Of a DNA stretch of 33,140 bases, positions 18,166-26,939 are shown one piece after another (the first letter of the stretch is position 1; each line of letters begins with the position of its first letter). The stretch comes from CAZUGA01 sp964619885. GTDB taxonomy: Bacteria > Pseudomonadota > Gammaproteobacteria > Methylococcales > UBA1147. Position numbers and translations under genes: made by a program. The stretch lies in contig CAZUGA010000047.1 of assembly GCA_964619885.1 (NCBI GenBank), positions 1-33,140 of the forward strand. Reading direction: 5' to 3'. Below the pieces are notes generated by a model. It had not been told where the DNA came from and made no database searches. It was given only the letters and a program-made list of their open reading frames with translations.

Positions 18166-19071
18166 ATGGAAAAACGTAGCATAATACACATGTTCGACCC
18201 AAGCCCGCATACCAGTCCTTTCGACATCAATATGGCGTTGGATGCTGATTTTGACGTCATCGTCCCGTACGACGATGTTAAACTCGAAGATATCACTGGT
18301 TTGGTCCAAGATGCTATATTTTCTCGCGGTCCGGAAGGCGTCAAACTAACCGGTATTTTTATTGGAGGGCGTGATATAGGACTAGCCATGGCTATGCTGG
18401 ATGCGGCAAAAGCAGCTATGGTGCCACCGTTTGAAGTTTCTGTATTGTCAGACCCGAGCGGCGCATTTACCACTGCAGCTGCGTTGGTCGCCTGCGTAGA
18501 GAAGGAACTCAAAACCAAGCATGAAACCGACTTAAAAGGATGCCGCGCAATTGTATTCGGTGGTACTGGACCGGTCGGAATTGCAACTGGCGTAATCTCG
18601 TCTCTGGCCGGCGCTGATGTTACGCTGGTCGATCATCTGACCATCGATACCGCATTGGAAATTGCCGATGAATACAATAATCTGTGCGGGGCAAACCTAT
18701 GCGGAACCTACGCCAGTTCCGATGCGGATAAAGCAAGGCTGTTATCCAATGCGGACATTGTATTTTGCACCGCGAAAGCCGGCATACAAGTTCTCAATGC
18801 TTCGGTTTTGGCTGACGCCAAAGAACTTAAAGTTGCGGGTGATGTAAACGCTGTGCCGCCGCTCGGTATTGAAGGCATAAAACGTCACGATTTCGGAGTC
18901 CCGTTAGAATATGCAACGGCATCCGAAAATGCCGTCGGAATCGGAGCACTGGCCGTGGGCGACGTTAAATATAAGTTGCAACACTTTCTACTAGACGCAA
19001 TCTTTGAATCAGAGGGCCCTCTCTATATGGATTTTCGCGATGCGTTCGAACAGGCACGCAAATTGGTCTAA
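18166..19071 (+). CDS. mtdB: Methylene-H4MPT dehydrogenase, paralog 2
   Basis: A 301-residue, full-length paralog of the upstream enzyme, colinear with it to the last helix and with the same 'SPFDINMALDA', 'GLVQDAIFSRGP', 'GIFIGGRD' and 'DPSGAFTTAA' blocks. The Rossmann loop GGTGPVG is again at 132-138. The segment after beta-2 ends in Asp156-His157 instead of Gly-Arg. An acid there usually hydrogen-bonds the adenosine ribose and disfavours NADP, so this copy may prefer NAD+. The ATG at 18166 follows CGAGGA by 9 bases; an upstream TTG at 18124 would add 14 unsupported residues. A hairpin follows 22 bases after the stop. Residues overall look closer to the MtdB type than paralog 1. Both copies appear intact. 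Confidence 0.9.
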   Translation: MEKRSIIHMFDPSPHTSPFDINMALDADFDVIVPYDDVKLEDITGLVQDAIFSRGPEGVKLTGIFIGGRDIGLAMAMLDAAKAAMVPPFEVSVLSDPSGAFTTAAALVACVEKELKTKHETDLKGCRAIVFGGTGPVGIATGVISSLAGADVTLVDHLTIDTALEIADEYNNLCGANLCGTYASSDADKARLLSNADIVFCTAKAGIQVLNASVLADAKELKVAGDVNAVPPLGIEGIKRHDFGVPLEYATASENAVGIGALAVGDVKYKLQHFLLDAIFESEGPLYMDFRDAFEQARKLV

Positions 19072-19093
19072 TACCTATTACAGCAAAAAGGAT

Positions 19094-19133
19094 AACTTGG
19101 CCGGTACATACAGCCCTTCATTCCGGCCGAGTT
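19094..19133 (+). terminator. Hairpin after the second mtdB
   Basis: An 11-bp stem (AACTTGGCCGG against CCGGCCGAGTT, one G-U pair) around an 18-base loop, 22 bases after the stop codon. It is followed only by AATTT, so it is a weak terminator or an mRNA-stabilising hairpin. Confidence 0.5.
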
Positions 19134-19801
19134 AATTTCCCAGCCTAGTCCCTTTCCAGACCCACTACCCCAGAAGCGATAACAGCCAAAGGATTTTTAT
19201 TTTTTACTATTAATTACATTATGTTACGGCGCAATTTTGCATATTGAAGAGTTTACAAATCACTAATCCTTGATCAAACTATTGAAAAATAAGCCTTGAT
19301 CCCATATGCTCCGCGTCTGTGGTAGAACTGCGGGGCAAATGCATCTTTCCTACTTTGTGGGCTAACGTGGCATCCAAATGGCATGCCGCCTTGATTTTTT
19401 TATGCGTTTTGCTTCGGTCATCGCTTGCGCCATGCCGTAATGGTGATAGAGCAACATAAGGAGCCAGATCATACTAATTTGACCTTGTTGAATTAGATAT
19501 AACGCGTATAGGTTGAGTTGCAAATTCGTGTTTTCCACAGAACACGAGAACAACCGTGCACTTGGTTATCGCAGTTCTAAAAAACTATTCAAGATCGATT
19601 TAAGCTGACGTTAGTTGTAAGCGGATGGCGATATGAATCCGGATATAACGGAGGAATCTTCGGCCCTGATGCCCTAATCAAGCTTAGACTATTCGTTCTT
19701 GGACAATATAAGTATTTAACATTCATCATAATATTGAGCTTATAGATTGCCCTTATGGCTATCTAGACGGCTTTTGAGCCCATAAGGGGGATACAATTAC
19801 A
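19134..19801. other. Intergenic region upstream of pntA
   Basis: About 670 bp. A minus-strand frame (19362-19553) has a hydrophobic core and basic tail but no clear ribosome binding site or family, so it is not called. AGGGGG lies about 10 bases before pntA and is its likely ribosome binding site. No repeat or RNA was recognised. Confidence 0.4.
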
Positions 19802-21367
19802 ATGAAGATTGGAATACCCAAAGAGATACACGCTGGTGAACGGCGTGTCGCAACGACACCCGAGGTTGCAGAGAAATTGCAAAAACTCGGATATTCCGTT
19901 GCCATCGAAAAGGACGCCGGAACATTAGCGAACTTTACTGATGATGCATATCGTGAAGCTGGCGTGGAAGTAGTAGACGACGCTAAAACGCTATGGTCGA
20001 CCAGCGACATTGTCGCCAAGGTCCGTCCACCCGAAACGCATCCCGAATTGTCAATTGACGAAATAGAACTGCTCCAGGAAGGTGGCAATCTAATCAGTTT
20101 CATCTGGCCTGCACAAAACGAAGAATTGATGTCCAGGCTGGCTGCAAAGAAAGCTACCATCCTGGCGATGGACAGCGTTCCCCGTATTTCCCGGGCACAG
20201 AAGCTGGATGCACTAAGCTCAATGGCCAATATTGCCGGCTACAGAGCGGTAATAGAAGCGTCACAACATTTTGGCCGTTTTTTCACCGGTCAAATTACCG
20301 CTGCCGGTAAAGTCCCACCCGCCAAAGTTATGGTCATCGGCGCCGGCGTTGCGGGTCTGTCCGCAATCGGTACCGCCAAAGGATTAGGCGCTATCGTCCG
20401 CGCTTTCGACACACGCCCCGAAGTAAAAGAACAAATCGAAAGTATGGATGCCGAATTTCTGGAGCTTGATTTCGAAGAGGAAGGCTCCGGTGTAGGTGGT
20501 TATGCAAAAGTGATGAGTAAAGAATTCATCGAAGCTGAAATGGCGCTTTTTGCGCAACAGGCGATGGAAGTAGATATCATCATTACTACCGCCTTGATTC
20601 CCGGCAAACCTGCACCCAAGCTGATTACCAAGGGAATGATACAATCGATGAAGGAAGGCAGCGTGGTTGTCGATTTAGCTGCCGAACAAGGCGGTAACTG
20701 CGAACTGACCCAACCCAATGAAGTTGTGGTCAAACATGGCGTCAGCATCATCGGTTATACCGATCTGCCCAGTCGTCTACCCAACCAAGCCAGTCAGTTA
20801 TACGGCACTAATATCCGTCACCTGTTGACCGATATGACACCGGAAAAAGACGGCAATATGGTTGTAGATTTTGAAGATGAAGTTGTTCGTGGCACGACCG
20901 TTATCAAAGCCGGTGAAATTACCTGGCCACCACCCGCACCGAAACTTTCTGCGGCACCGGCTGCACCCGCTGCAGAAGCGGCGCCCGCACCGGCGCCAGA
21001 ACCCAAGAAACCTTTAATCCCAGAGTCTATACAAAAATTCCTGCCACTGGTTTTCGGAGGTCTTATCTTCTGGATTATCGGAAATGGCGCACCGGCATCA
21101 TTTTTGTCCCACTTTACTGTATTCGTTCTAGCCTGTTTCATTGGCTATATGGTTATCTGGAATGTAACGGCATCACTACATACCCCGTTAATGAGTGTAA
21201 CCAATGCGATCAGCAGTATTATCGTTATCGGTGCGCTTATCCAAATTTCGGCACCGGGCTTCATGATTACGCTATTAGCCGGGTTGGCGATATTGATCAC
21301 AGCGATCAATATCGCCGGTGGTTTTGCCGTTACTTGGCGAATGTTACAAATGTTTAGAAAAGATTAA
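19802..21367 (+). CDS. pntA: Proton-translocating NAD(P) transhydrogenase alpha subunit
   Basis: A 521-residue subunit of the membrane transhydrogenase that uses the proton gradient to reduce NADP+ with NADH. Domain I (about 1-380) binds NAD(H) and resembles alanine dehydrogenase: N-terminal 'GIPKEIHAGERRVATTPE', the Rossmann loop GAGVAG at 180-185 and 'AAEQGGNCELT' further on. A flexible Ala/Pro-rich linker (about 380-405) joins it to about four membrane helices at the C-terminus. The fused alpha subunit matches the E. coli layout (510 residues), not the split PntAA/PntAB form. The ATG at 19802 has AGGGGG upstream. It is 11 bases from pntB and clearly co-transcribed. Its place after the methylene-H4MPT dehydrogenases fits redistribution of C1-derived reducing power. 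Confidence 0.96.
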   Translation: MKIGIPKEIHAGERRVATTPEVAEKLQKLGYSVAIEKDAGTLANFTDDAYREAGVEVVDDAKTLWSTSDIVAKVRPPETHPELSIDEIELLQEGGNLISFIWPAQNEELMSRLAAKKATILAMDSVPRISRAQKLDALSSMANIAGYRAVIEASQHFGRFFTGQITAAGKVPPAKVMVIGAGVAGLSAIGTAKGLGAIVRAFDTRPEVKEQIESMDAEFLELDFEEEGSGVGGYAKVMSKEFIEAEMALFAQQAMEVDIIITTALIPGKPAPKLITKGMIQSMKEGSVVVDLAAEQGGNCELTQPNEVVVKHGVSIIGYTDLPSRLPNQASQLYGTNIRHLLTDMTPEKDGNMVVDFEDEVVRGTTVIKAGEITWPPPAPKLSAAPAAPAAEAAPAPAPEPKKPLIPESIQKFLPLVFGGLIFWIIGNGAPASFLSHFTVFVLACFIGYMVIWNVTASLHTPLMSVTNAISSIIVIGALIQISAPGFMITLLAGLAILITAINIAGGFAVTWRMLQMFRKD

Positions 21368-21378
21368 GGGGTTTAGTC

Positions 21379-22782
21379 ATGTCAGATGGATTAGTTACAG
21401 TTTCATATATCGGCGCGACCATCCTCTTTATTCTAGCTCTAGGGGGATTAAGCAACCAAGAATCAGCGCGTAGAGGCAACCTCTACGGAATGATAGGTAT
21501 GGCCATTGCGGTTTTGGCCACAATACTGAGCGACACGGTTACCTCGTACGTGATTGTTATCATGGCGATGGGCATTGGTGGCGGAATCGGCTACTACCTG
21601 GCTAAAAAGGTCGAAATGACACAGATGCCAGAATTGGTCGCGATTCTGCACAGTTTGGTCGGAATGGCTGCCGTTTTTGTCGGCTATGCAAATTTCATGG
21701 ATCCGGCAGCATCGTTCGAAGGTGTTGAAAAGAGTATCCACGAAATGGAAATCTATGTCGGCATCCTAATCGGTGCTATTACATTTTCCGGGTCTGTAAT
21801 CGCATTCGGAAAATTGAGCGGCAAGATCAGTGGTACTCCCGTGCTATTACCAGGACGGCATTGGCTCAATTTGGGGTTATTGCTTGTTACAATTTGGCTG
21901 GGAAGCTGGTTTCTCGATGCCGCATTAGAAGGCGGTGGTACATTCCCACTTATTTTAATGACGATCATAGCATTAGCGTTCGGCGTACACATGGTCATGG
22001 CCATAGGTGGCGCGGACATGCCAGTTGTGGTTTCGATGCTGAACAGTTATTCCGGTTGGGCCGCTTCAGCGACTGGTTTTATGCTGTCGAATGATTTGTT
22101 GATCGTAACCGGGGCCTTGGTTGGTAGTAGTGGTGCTATTCTAAGTTTCATTATGTGTCGTGCGATGAATCGTAAGTTTATTGCGGTTATCGCCGGTGGA
22201 TTTGGCACCGACAGCAGTTCTTCCGGTGGTGGCGCAGCAATGGAATACGCCGGAGAGGTAACGTCTATAGATCCCGACGAAACCGCTGAACTGTTGGATG
22301 CTGCCAAAGAGGTCATGTTCATTCCAGGTTACGGAATGGCGGTTGCACAAGCGCAGCACACGGTCAATGATATCACCAAGGTATTGCGCGCCAAAGGTGT
22401 CAACGTTCGCTTTGGTATTCACCCAGTGGCTGGCCGTATGCCAGGACACATGAATGTGCTACTGGCAGAAGCTAAAGTACCCTACGACATCGTGTACGAA
22501 ATGGATGAAATCAACGATGATTTCCCCAAAATCGATGTCACCATGGTCGTTGGGGCTAACGATATCGTGAACCCATCCGCAATGGAGGATCCGAACAGTC
22601 CAATCGCGGGCATGCCGGTTCTGGAGTGTTGGAAAGGCACGAACACCATCGTACTGAAACGAAGCATGGCTTCCGGCTATGCGGGCGTCGACAATCCGTT
22701 ATTTATCAAAGACAACACCGATATGTTGTTTGGTGACGCTAAAGACACATTGGAAGCTGTGTTGAAGCATCTGAATAAATAA
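21379..22782 (+). CDS. pntB: Proton-translocating NAD(P) transhydrogenase beta subunit
   Basis: A 467-residue partner of PntA. The first 270 or so residues hold eight to nine membrane helices, including His91 in 'ILHSLVGMAAVF', the residue linked to the proton channel in E. coli PntB. After a Ser/Gly-rich linker, domain III (about 290-467) binds NADP(H): 'PGYGMAVAQAQ' at 316-326, 'FGIHPVAGRMPGHMNVLLAEA' and 'VVGANDIVNP' are all present. Length matches E. coli PntB (462). AAGGGG stands just before the ATG at 21379. It is followed by a strong terminator at 22803-22840, so the operon is probably pntA-pntB only, with the downstream membrane gene read separately or by read-through. Confidence 0.96.
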   Translation: MSDGLVTVSYIGATILFILALGGLSNQESARRGNLYGMIGMAIAVLATILSDTVTSYVIVIMAMGIGGGIGYYLAKKVEMTQMPELVAILHSLVGMAAVFVGYANFMDPAASFEGVEKSIHEMEIYVGILIGAITFSGSVIAFGKLSGKISGTPVLLPGRHWLNLGLLLVTIWLGSWFLDAALEGGGTFPLILMTIIALAFGVHMVMAIGGADMPVVVSMLNSYSGWAASATGFMLSNDLLIVTGALVGSSGAILSFIMCRAMNRKFIAVIAGGFGTDSSSSGGGAAMEYAGEVTSIDPDETAELLDAAKEVMFIPGYGMAVAQAQHTVNDITKVLRAKGVNVRFGIHPVAGRMPGHMNVLLAEAKVPYDIVYEMDEINDDFPKIDVTMVVGANDIVNPSAMEDPNSPIAGMPVLECWKGTNTIVLKRSMASGYAGVDNPLFIKDNTDMLFGDAKDTLEAVLKHLNK

Positions 22783-22802
22783 TGTCGGACTAAAGCATTG
22801 CT

Positions 22803-22840
22803 AAACGCAGGCGGAATAAGGATCATCCGCTTGCGTTTTT
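22803..22840 (+). terminator. Rho-independent terminator after pntB
   Basis: A 13-bp stem (AAACGCAGGCGGA against TCCGCTTGCGTTT, one G-U pair) with a 10-base loop, followed by a T run. It starts 20 bases after the pntB stop and ends only 8 bases before the next start codon. Confidence 0.85.
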
Positions 22841-22848
22841 AAATTTCA

Positions 22849-23157
22849 ATGGATACGCTCCCTCATTCACAGTTCTCGGATTTCTACCCAAGCTATCTTT
22901 CGCAGCATACCAATATTAACTGTCGCCGCCTGCATTTTCTGGGCAATTGCGCAGTTTTAATAACCACAATCTACATCCTGATCTATCAGGATTGGCAACT
23001 CGTTTTACTCCTGCCAATCATAGGTTATGGTTGCGCTTGGTCTGGTCATTTCTTATTCGAAAAAAACCAGCCCGCAAGCTTAAAGCATCCTTGGCTCAGC
23101 TTTATTGCAGACTGGGTTATGTTTCGGGATATATTGCTGGGTAATATCAAAATTTAA
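22849..23157 (+). CDS. Mpo1-like/DUF962 small membrane protein
   Basis: A 102-residue protein of the Mpo1-like (DUF962, YGL010w) family. The signature N-terminus 'FYPSYLSQHTNINCRRLHFLG' carries conserved His and Arg residues. Two hydrophobic helices (about 32-50 and 52-68) follow, then 'SGHFLFEKNQPASLKHPWLSFIADWVM', the second conserved His block. Yeast Mpo1 is an iron-dependent dioxygenase in fatty-acid alpha-oxidation, and the His residues fit metal binding. The bacterial role is unknown. The ATG at 22849 comes only 8 bases after the pntB terminator and no Shine-Dalgarno sequence is visible in that gap, which is odd. The family match is good; function is inference. Confidence 0.78.
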   Translation: MDTLPHSQFSDFYPSYLSQHTNINCRRLHFLGNCAVLITTIYILIYQDWQLVLLLPIIGYGCAWSGHFLFEKNQPASLKHPWLSFIADWVMFRDILLGNIKI

Positions 23158-23529
23158 CTTGATTAGAAAATATTCAAAAATATAACGATTATTGTGAAAA
23201 TAGAGGCTACGCATAGCCAGGTTCTGGCTCGGATTATTATCCGTTTAACGTTTCTTTTATATTCCACTATCGCAAAGAAAAATAGAATTGTAGCAACGAT
23301 AGACAATACAATTTGCGCGTAGAACATCTTTATAAATTGATATTTATACGGTCAGACAAACGAAAAAAAACCATCCTGAAAATTTCGTTTTATTTGGTGC
23401 GCTATCTTTCGATGAAGTTCAGAATCCTCAACTATCATGAGGGCCACCTACCGATCGTCTAGCAAAAGCAGTCATAAATATAGTCTGTTTATCCACTCGT
23501 TTGATTGGGCGTCTTGCCGTGATCTACCG
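23158..23529. other. Intergenic region
   Basis: About 370 bp of AT-rich DNA between the Mpo1-like gene and the convergent TIGR02270-type gene. No gene, hairpin terminator or repeat was recognised. It marks the passage from core-type genes to the accessory region. Confidence 0.4.
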
Positions 23530-24768
23530 TCAATCTAACATCGCCGTCTGTCTGAAACTCGGTGCTCTGGTTTCAAATAGAATTTCTTCACTACCTAATA
23601 GCGCAAGTTCGAGTGCGGCAGCGATTCGTTGACGCTGATATCCATTTTTCAGAACCTGCCGACAATTTCGGATGGATACTGGATTACCACAAAGATAGCG
23701 CTGATTCGAATCAAATTCGTGCCGATGGTTTTCCCACCATTGCTCTATCAAACCTTGATTTGGCATCGGTAGATCCTCATCCGCGTCCAAGCTGACATTT
23801 TCATCTTCTGGATTTTCTGTCGGTCCAGCACTGAACCCTTCCGGCCATACGCCTTCGAGATCATCATAGGCGATATCAACGCCAGTTATAATTGCGAAAG
23901 CTTCTCCCGCAACGCGCGACTGCTCAGGATCGTTCATCTGTTTTATAATCCACGGAATATACGAGGTATTGCCAACAACTCCAGTTCCGATAATCAGATT
24001 TCGTATATTCTCGGAATCTTTAGACAATTTTTTTAGCCAGGATTGTGCACCGGATATTCCTAAACACCGCAGCACCAGCTGTAGCGCTTGCATCTGGTAT
24101 TTCGAACGACTTTCGACAAAATCCTGCAATACTTCAATAGATCCGGATTTTCCTAATAACGCCATAGACCAGGCCGCCCAAAATTTACAGTCGATACTTG
24201 AATTCGACAAATGTTCTTGCGTCACACCCGCTAAATCTTCTCGCTTCAATTCACCCACTGCTCTGAGTGCTCGCGATTTGAGTTGAATATCCTCACATTC
24301 TATGGCGGTATCTAAAAATCTCCCTGGATCAACCCGGTGTATTGCACACGAAGCAATTCCAATATGCTTATAGACAGGTGCTTCTGCAGTTAATAAATCC
24401 TTTACCTTACCCCTTAACTTTTGTGGTTCGACCCAACCAAAAGCCGAAATCAATCCTGGTAGTGTATCCGGAGTAGATTCAACAAAATCCAACACATCCA
24501 CCATACGTTTTGGATCCTTACTTTCCAGTGCAAGATTGGCCGCGGCAAAAACCTCGCTAGATTCTTCAAATGTTAGATTTTTCTTACAGATTTCCCATCC
24601 GGCATCACCGGCGATGCGAAGTCCGTCGATATGGGCTTCAACTCGATTATCTAATTCAACGATATCGGCCAACCTATAGTGAGGCGCTTGAATGGCTGCG
24701 TTGCGTAGAATCCAAAGGAATGAGGCTTCATCGGCGTGTTGGTCGATGATAGTTGGGATGATAGTCAT
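23530..24768 (-). CDS. TIGR02270-type HEAT-like protein, T6SS-associated
   Basis: A 412-residue protein that matches the TIGR02270 family pattern. The N-terminal block has 'LWILRNAAIQAPHYRLADI' and 'LDNRVEAHIDGLRIAGDAGW', then 'EVFAAANLALES'. Alpha-helical HEAT/armadillo-like repeats run through the middle (about 120-300), and a 'QWWENHRHEF' segment comes late. From memory, family members sit next to type VI secretion genes, often near effectors; the molecular role is not known. No signal peptide or membrane helix is visible, so it is probably cytosolic, perhaps an adaptor. The ATG at 24768 lacks a clear Shine-Dalgarno. No other T6SS structural gene is in the window. Downstream of it, on the same strand, nothing follows. 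A decayed toxin-antitoxin pair and a papain-like protease are upstream. Confidence 0.72.
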   Translation of the reverse strand: MTIIPTIIDQHADEASFLWILRNAAIQAPHYRLADIVELDNRVEAHIDGLRIAGDAGWEICKKNLTFEESSEVFAAANLALESKDPKRMVDVLDFVESTPDTLPGLISAFGWVEPQKLRGKVKDLLTAEAPVYKHIGIASCAIHRVDPGRFLDTAIECEDIQLKSRALRAVGELKREDLAGVTQEHLSNSSIDCKFWAAWSMALLGKSGSIEVLQDFVESRSKYQMQALQLVLRCLGISGAQSWLKKLSKDSENIRNLIIGTGVVGNTSYIPWIIKQMNDPEQSRVAGEAFAIITGVDIAYDDLEGVWPEGFSAGPTENPEDENVSLDADEDLPMPNQGLIEQWWENHRHEFDSNQRYLCGNPVSIRNCRQVLKNGYQRQRIAAALELALLGSEEILFETRAPSFRQTAMLD

Positions 24769-24813
24769 TGCTTAGTTCATCAACAATATTTACCAATTCT
24801 CTATTATTTTAAA

Positions 24814-25017
24814 TTACTTGAATGCTTTATCGGATATTAGGAGCGCGATGTCTTTAAGTTTCGACTGGGCAGCCAACATTCGGTCAAACGGATCGCTATG
24901 GTTAACTCGCCATTTCCCACACAGATGCACTTTAAATAACGCCGTATGTTTAGGCTCCCGTATAATAGCCCGGCCGTTACGGCGAAGCTTTCGGTCGTCG
25001 AAAAGCAACCAGAGGAT
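24814..25017 (-). pseudogene. PIN-domain (VapC-like) toxin relic
   Basis: The frame retains both ends of a PIN-domain toxin but not its middle. 'ILWLLFDDRKLRRNGRAII' matches the start of such toxins just after the missing 'LLDTH'. 'HSDPFDRMLAAQ' and 'LLISDKAF' match the C-terminal motifs with the last catalytic acids. About 60 residues between are deleted, and the initiator Met and first catalytic Asp are gone. It directly follows the antitoxin relic, separated only by that gene's TAA stop. Confidence 0.7.
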
Positions 25018-25252
25018 TTATTTTTTTCCAGAGAATACTTCATCGTCCCCACGCGAGCGACTCCTTTTCCAGCAGAAAAGACAAATAAAAGATCTTTAGC
25101 GATTTTCGGATTCCTCTCTTGTCCGAGCGACATGGGAACAAACACCGCCACGGAATTATCTGCCTTAGCTATAACAATCTCTCCAACATTAGCCCGAGTC
25201 AATAATCTCGATAGTTGATTTTAGCTTCGTGAATATTGACCGCATAAGGCAT
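25018..25252 (-). pseudogene. Phd/YefM antitoxin relic with frameshifts
   Basis: From the ATG at 25252 the first 11 codons read as a Phd/YefM start ('VNIHEAK'). The frame then shifts near 25217-25222 and continues as 'NQLSRLLTRANVGEIVIAKA' and 'VAVFVPM', the core of the family. A second shift near the 3' end leads to an acidic tail 'GDDEVFSGKK' and stop at 25018. Antitoxin then PIN toxin is the usual order. The module is dead by two frameshifts plus the toxin deletion. Confidence 0.75.
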
Positions 25253-25457
25253 ATGAATAAGTTGAATTTAGCTTATTGATTAAGTCTATATAAACCGGCG
25301 CTGTCACTGAAGATAAGTGCCGTCTGTAGATCTAGGAAAGTTTCGGAAGAATATTCTTGATAAGAACCACGACTATCCGTAGATTGAGCTTTAAAACTCT
25401 CCACTAAATTTCCGATTCTAAATTCCAGGGGAATCTGATTTTTTCTCGCCCGTTCCT

Positions 25458-26285
25458 CTACGGTATATATGCGACCGACCGTGTACCCAGTTGCCAAAGA
25501 CGCTCCATAGAGCCTAGTATTGTCGAAATAGATACCGAATCGTTTCGAGTACCCCAAGGACTGTTGTAAAAACACTTATCCGCGTTCATATCTAGACCTG
25601 TGACTACCACCGCGTGCGTTCCAACACCCGTTATCGCCGGAGCTAGTGTACTCGTATAGTGCGTCAGAATGAATGGACCATGCCATTGTACTAAATCAAG
25701 CAAGAAATCTTCGCTTGGCGACATGCGGGGACCTTTCGAAGTAAATCCAAGACTGCTCAGAATGTCGTAAAATACTGGCCAAGAAGTCGCGGGATTCGTC
25801 ATAGATGAATTTGATGGGTCAAAACCATTATTAATTTCACCAACCGTAACCGACCGATGCTGCTTAAATGACATCACCATTGCAGCACAAGCAACCCAAC
25901 AAATTGGATTTGGGCCCTGCGCAACCATCGGAACATTGTGTACTATTCGAGTCTTGGTGCCGCGCGGAAGAGGCGGTAACAATGGCGCAGGAGTGCGCAA
26001 TAAGGCGTCCAATTTATGCATAGTATTGCGACCCACAGTGCCATCTCGCCCTAACCCATTGGCAGATTGAAAATCACGCACCTTGGCCTTTACCTCACTT
26101 CCATAAATCCCATCCGGACTGGCGTATTTTCTTGTCGAGATTGGCATTGGATAGCCCAATTCGATAAGGCCTTGCTGTATCAGGCGTATTCCTTCCCCGC
26201 GTTCACCTTTTCCCAGAGCAGGATTATTTTCCGCAGCCGATACCAGCCGTTGGTTTGTGCTGAACCGTTGTGAGCTTAGTGACAT
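25458..26285 (-). CDS. Peptidoglycan-binding, papain-like cysteine protease
   Basis: A 275-residue two-domain protein. Residues about 22-95 are a PG_binding_1-type module ('GIRLIQQGLIELGY', 'DGIYGSEVKAKVRDFQ'). Residues about 112-275 form a papain-like (AvrRpt2/C39-like) peptidase with Gln123, Cys129 in 'NPICWVACAAM', His224 in 'GTHAVVVTG' and Asn241 in 'NSPWG', a complete Cys-His-Asn set. No signal peptide is seen, so export, if any, would need a dedicated system. A wall-binding module, a protease and a T6SS-associated neighbour suggest a secreted anti-bacterial effector, but this is inference. A strong GAGGAGGAG precedes the ATG at 26285. No immunity gene is recognisable. An intracellular or lysis-linked protease remains possible. 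Confidence 0.78.
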   Translation of the reverse strand: MSLSSQRFSTNQRLVSAAENNPALGKGERGEGIRLIQQGLIELGYPMPISTRKYASPDGIYGSEVKAKVRDFQSANGLGRDGTVGRNTMHKLDALLRTPAPLLPPLPRGTKTRIVHNVPMVAQGPNPICWVACAAMVMSFKQHRSVTVGEINNGFDPSNSSMTNPATSWPVFYDILSSLGFTSKGPRMSPSEDFLLDLVQWHGPFILTHYTSTLAPAITGVGTHAVVVTGLDMNADKCFYNSPWGTRNDSVSISTILGSMERLWQLGTRSVAYIP

Positions 26286-26840
26286 TACTCTCCTCCTCTA
26301 CCGATCGGTAATAGGTTCTAAACATAAACGCGTCCTTAGCCTACGTGCTCCGCTGGATCAATATGTCTCAGCGTGAAGAAAATACCCCCAGAATTGATTT
26401 TAAGTTATTCAATTTTTCTTCTACACAAATGTCTATAGGCTAGTGTTTTTTCAATCTATCACTAAAGCGTCTGGAATACTGTGCACTATTCACACCGGCT
26501 ATTGAAATATCTGGAATTGGTCGATCCTAGTACTCTGTCAACGTATTTATTTACCTCTCATGAAGTAAAAAAAACTCAATTGACGTTCTTCACCAATCTA
26601 CCCTAACGGATGAAGTCCCAACCGAATAGGGAATATGTAGCTACCATGATCCAGTTGATGTTTGTTGGAACTATACCACCTGCGGCAAGCACGATAATGA
26701 CAAGCTTGGCTTTATTATCTAGTGTGAGTTGTTTCAATTTTTCCTGCATGGCCTGTATTCCATTAAAGGTATGCGAATTGTTATTGAGGTCGTAATAGCC
26801 ACCTCAAATCTGAAAAAACCGTCGCTAAGGAAAATAGTAA
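26286..26840. other. Intergenic region before the mobile-element relics
   Basis: About 555 bp with no supported gene. The plus-strand frame at 26610-26795 has no family or ribosome binding site. The region is AT-rich and leads into relics of a recombinase and an IS, so it may contain further decayed DNA that cannot be identified by eye. Confidence 0.4.
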
Positions 26841-26933
26841 CTAAATACGGCCTTCTTGAATAGCCTTGTAATAAGTGCGCCGGCCGATATCGACCTCAGA
26901 GACTGCTTTGCTAATACTCATAGCATCCACGAC
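26841..26933 (-). pseudogene. Serine recombinase C-terminal HTH relic
   Basis: The minus strand encodes 30 residues ending at TAG (26841-26843) that read as the C-terminal helix-turn-helix of a resolvase/invertase: 'MSISKAVSEVDIGRRTYYKA' then 'IQEGRI'. The catalytic domain is absent. Upstream on the minus strand the similarity stops a few bases before an IS6-like end sequence, which may have cut the gene. Confidence 0.55.
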
Positions 26934-26939
26934 AAAACT

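Noticed and set aside
19362..19553. Minus-strand frame with hydrophobic core and basic tail
   Set aside because: No clear start signal and no similarity recognised; the hydrophobic part is short.
25273..25457. Minus-strand open frame continuing past the papain-like protease stop, possible frameshifted tail or immunity protein
   Set aside because: The protease already ends after a normal C-terminal strand, the frame has no ATG or ribosome binding site, and no family is recognisable.
26610..26795. 61-codon plus-strand frame before the recombinase relic
   Set aside because: No start signal and no recognisable domain.
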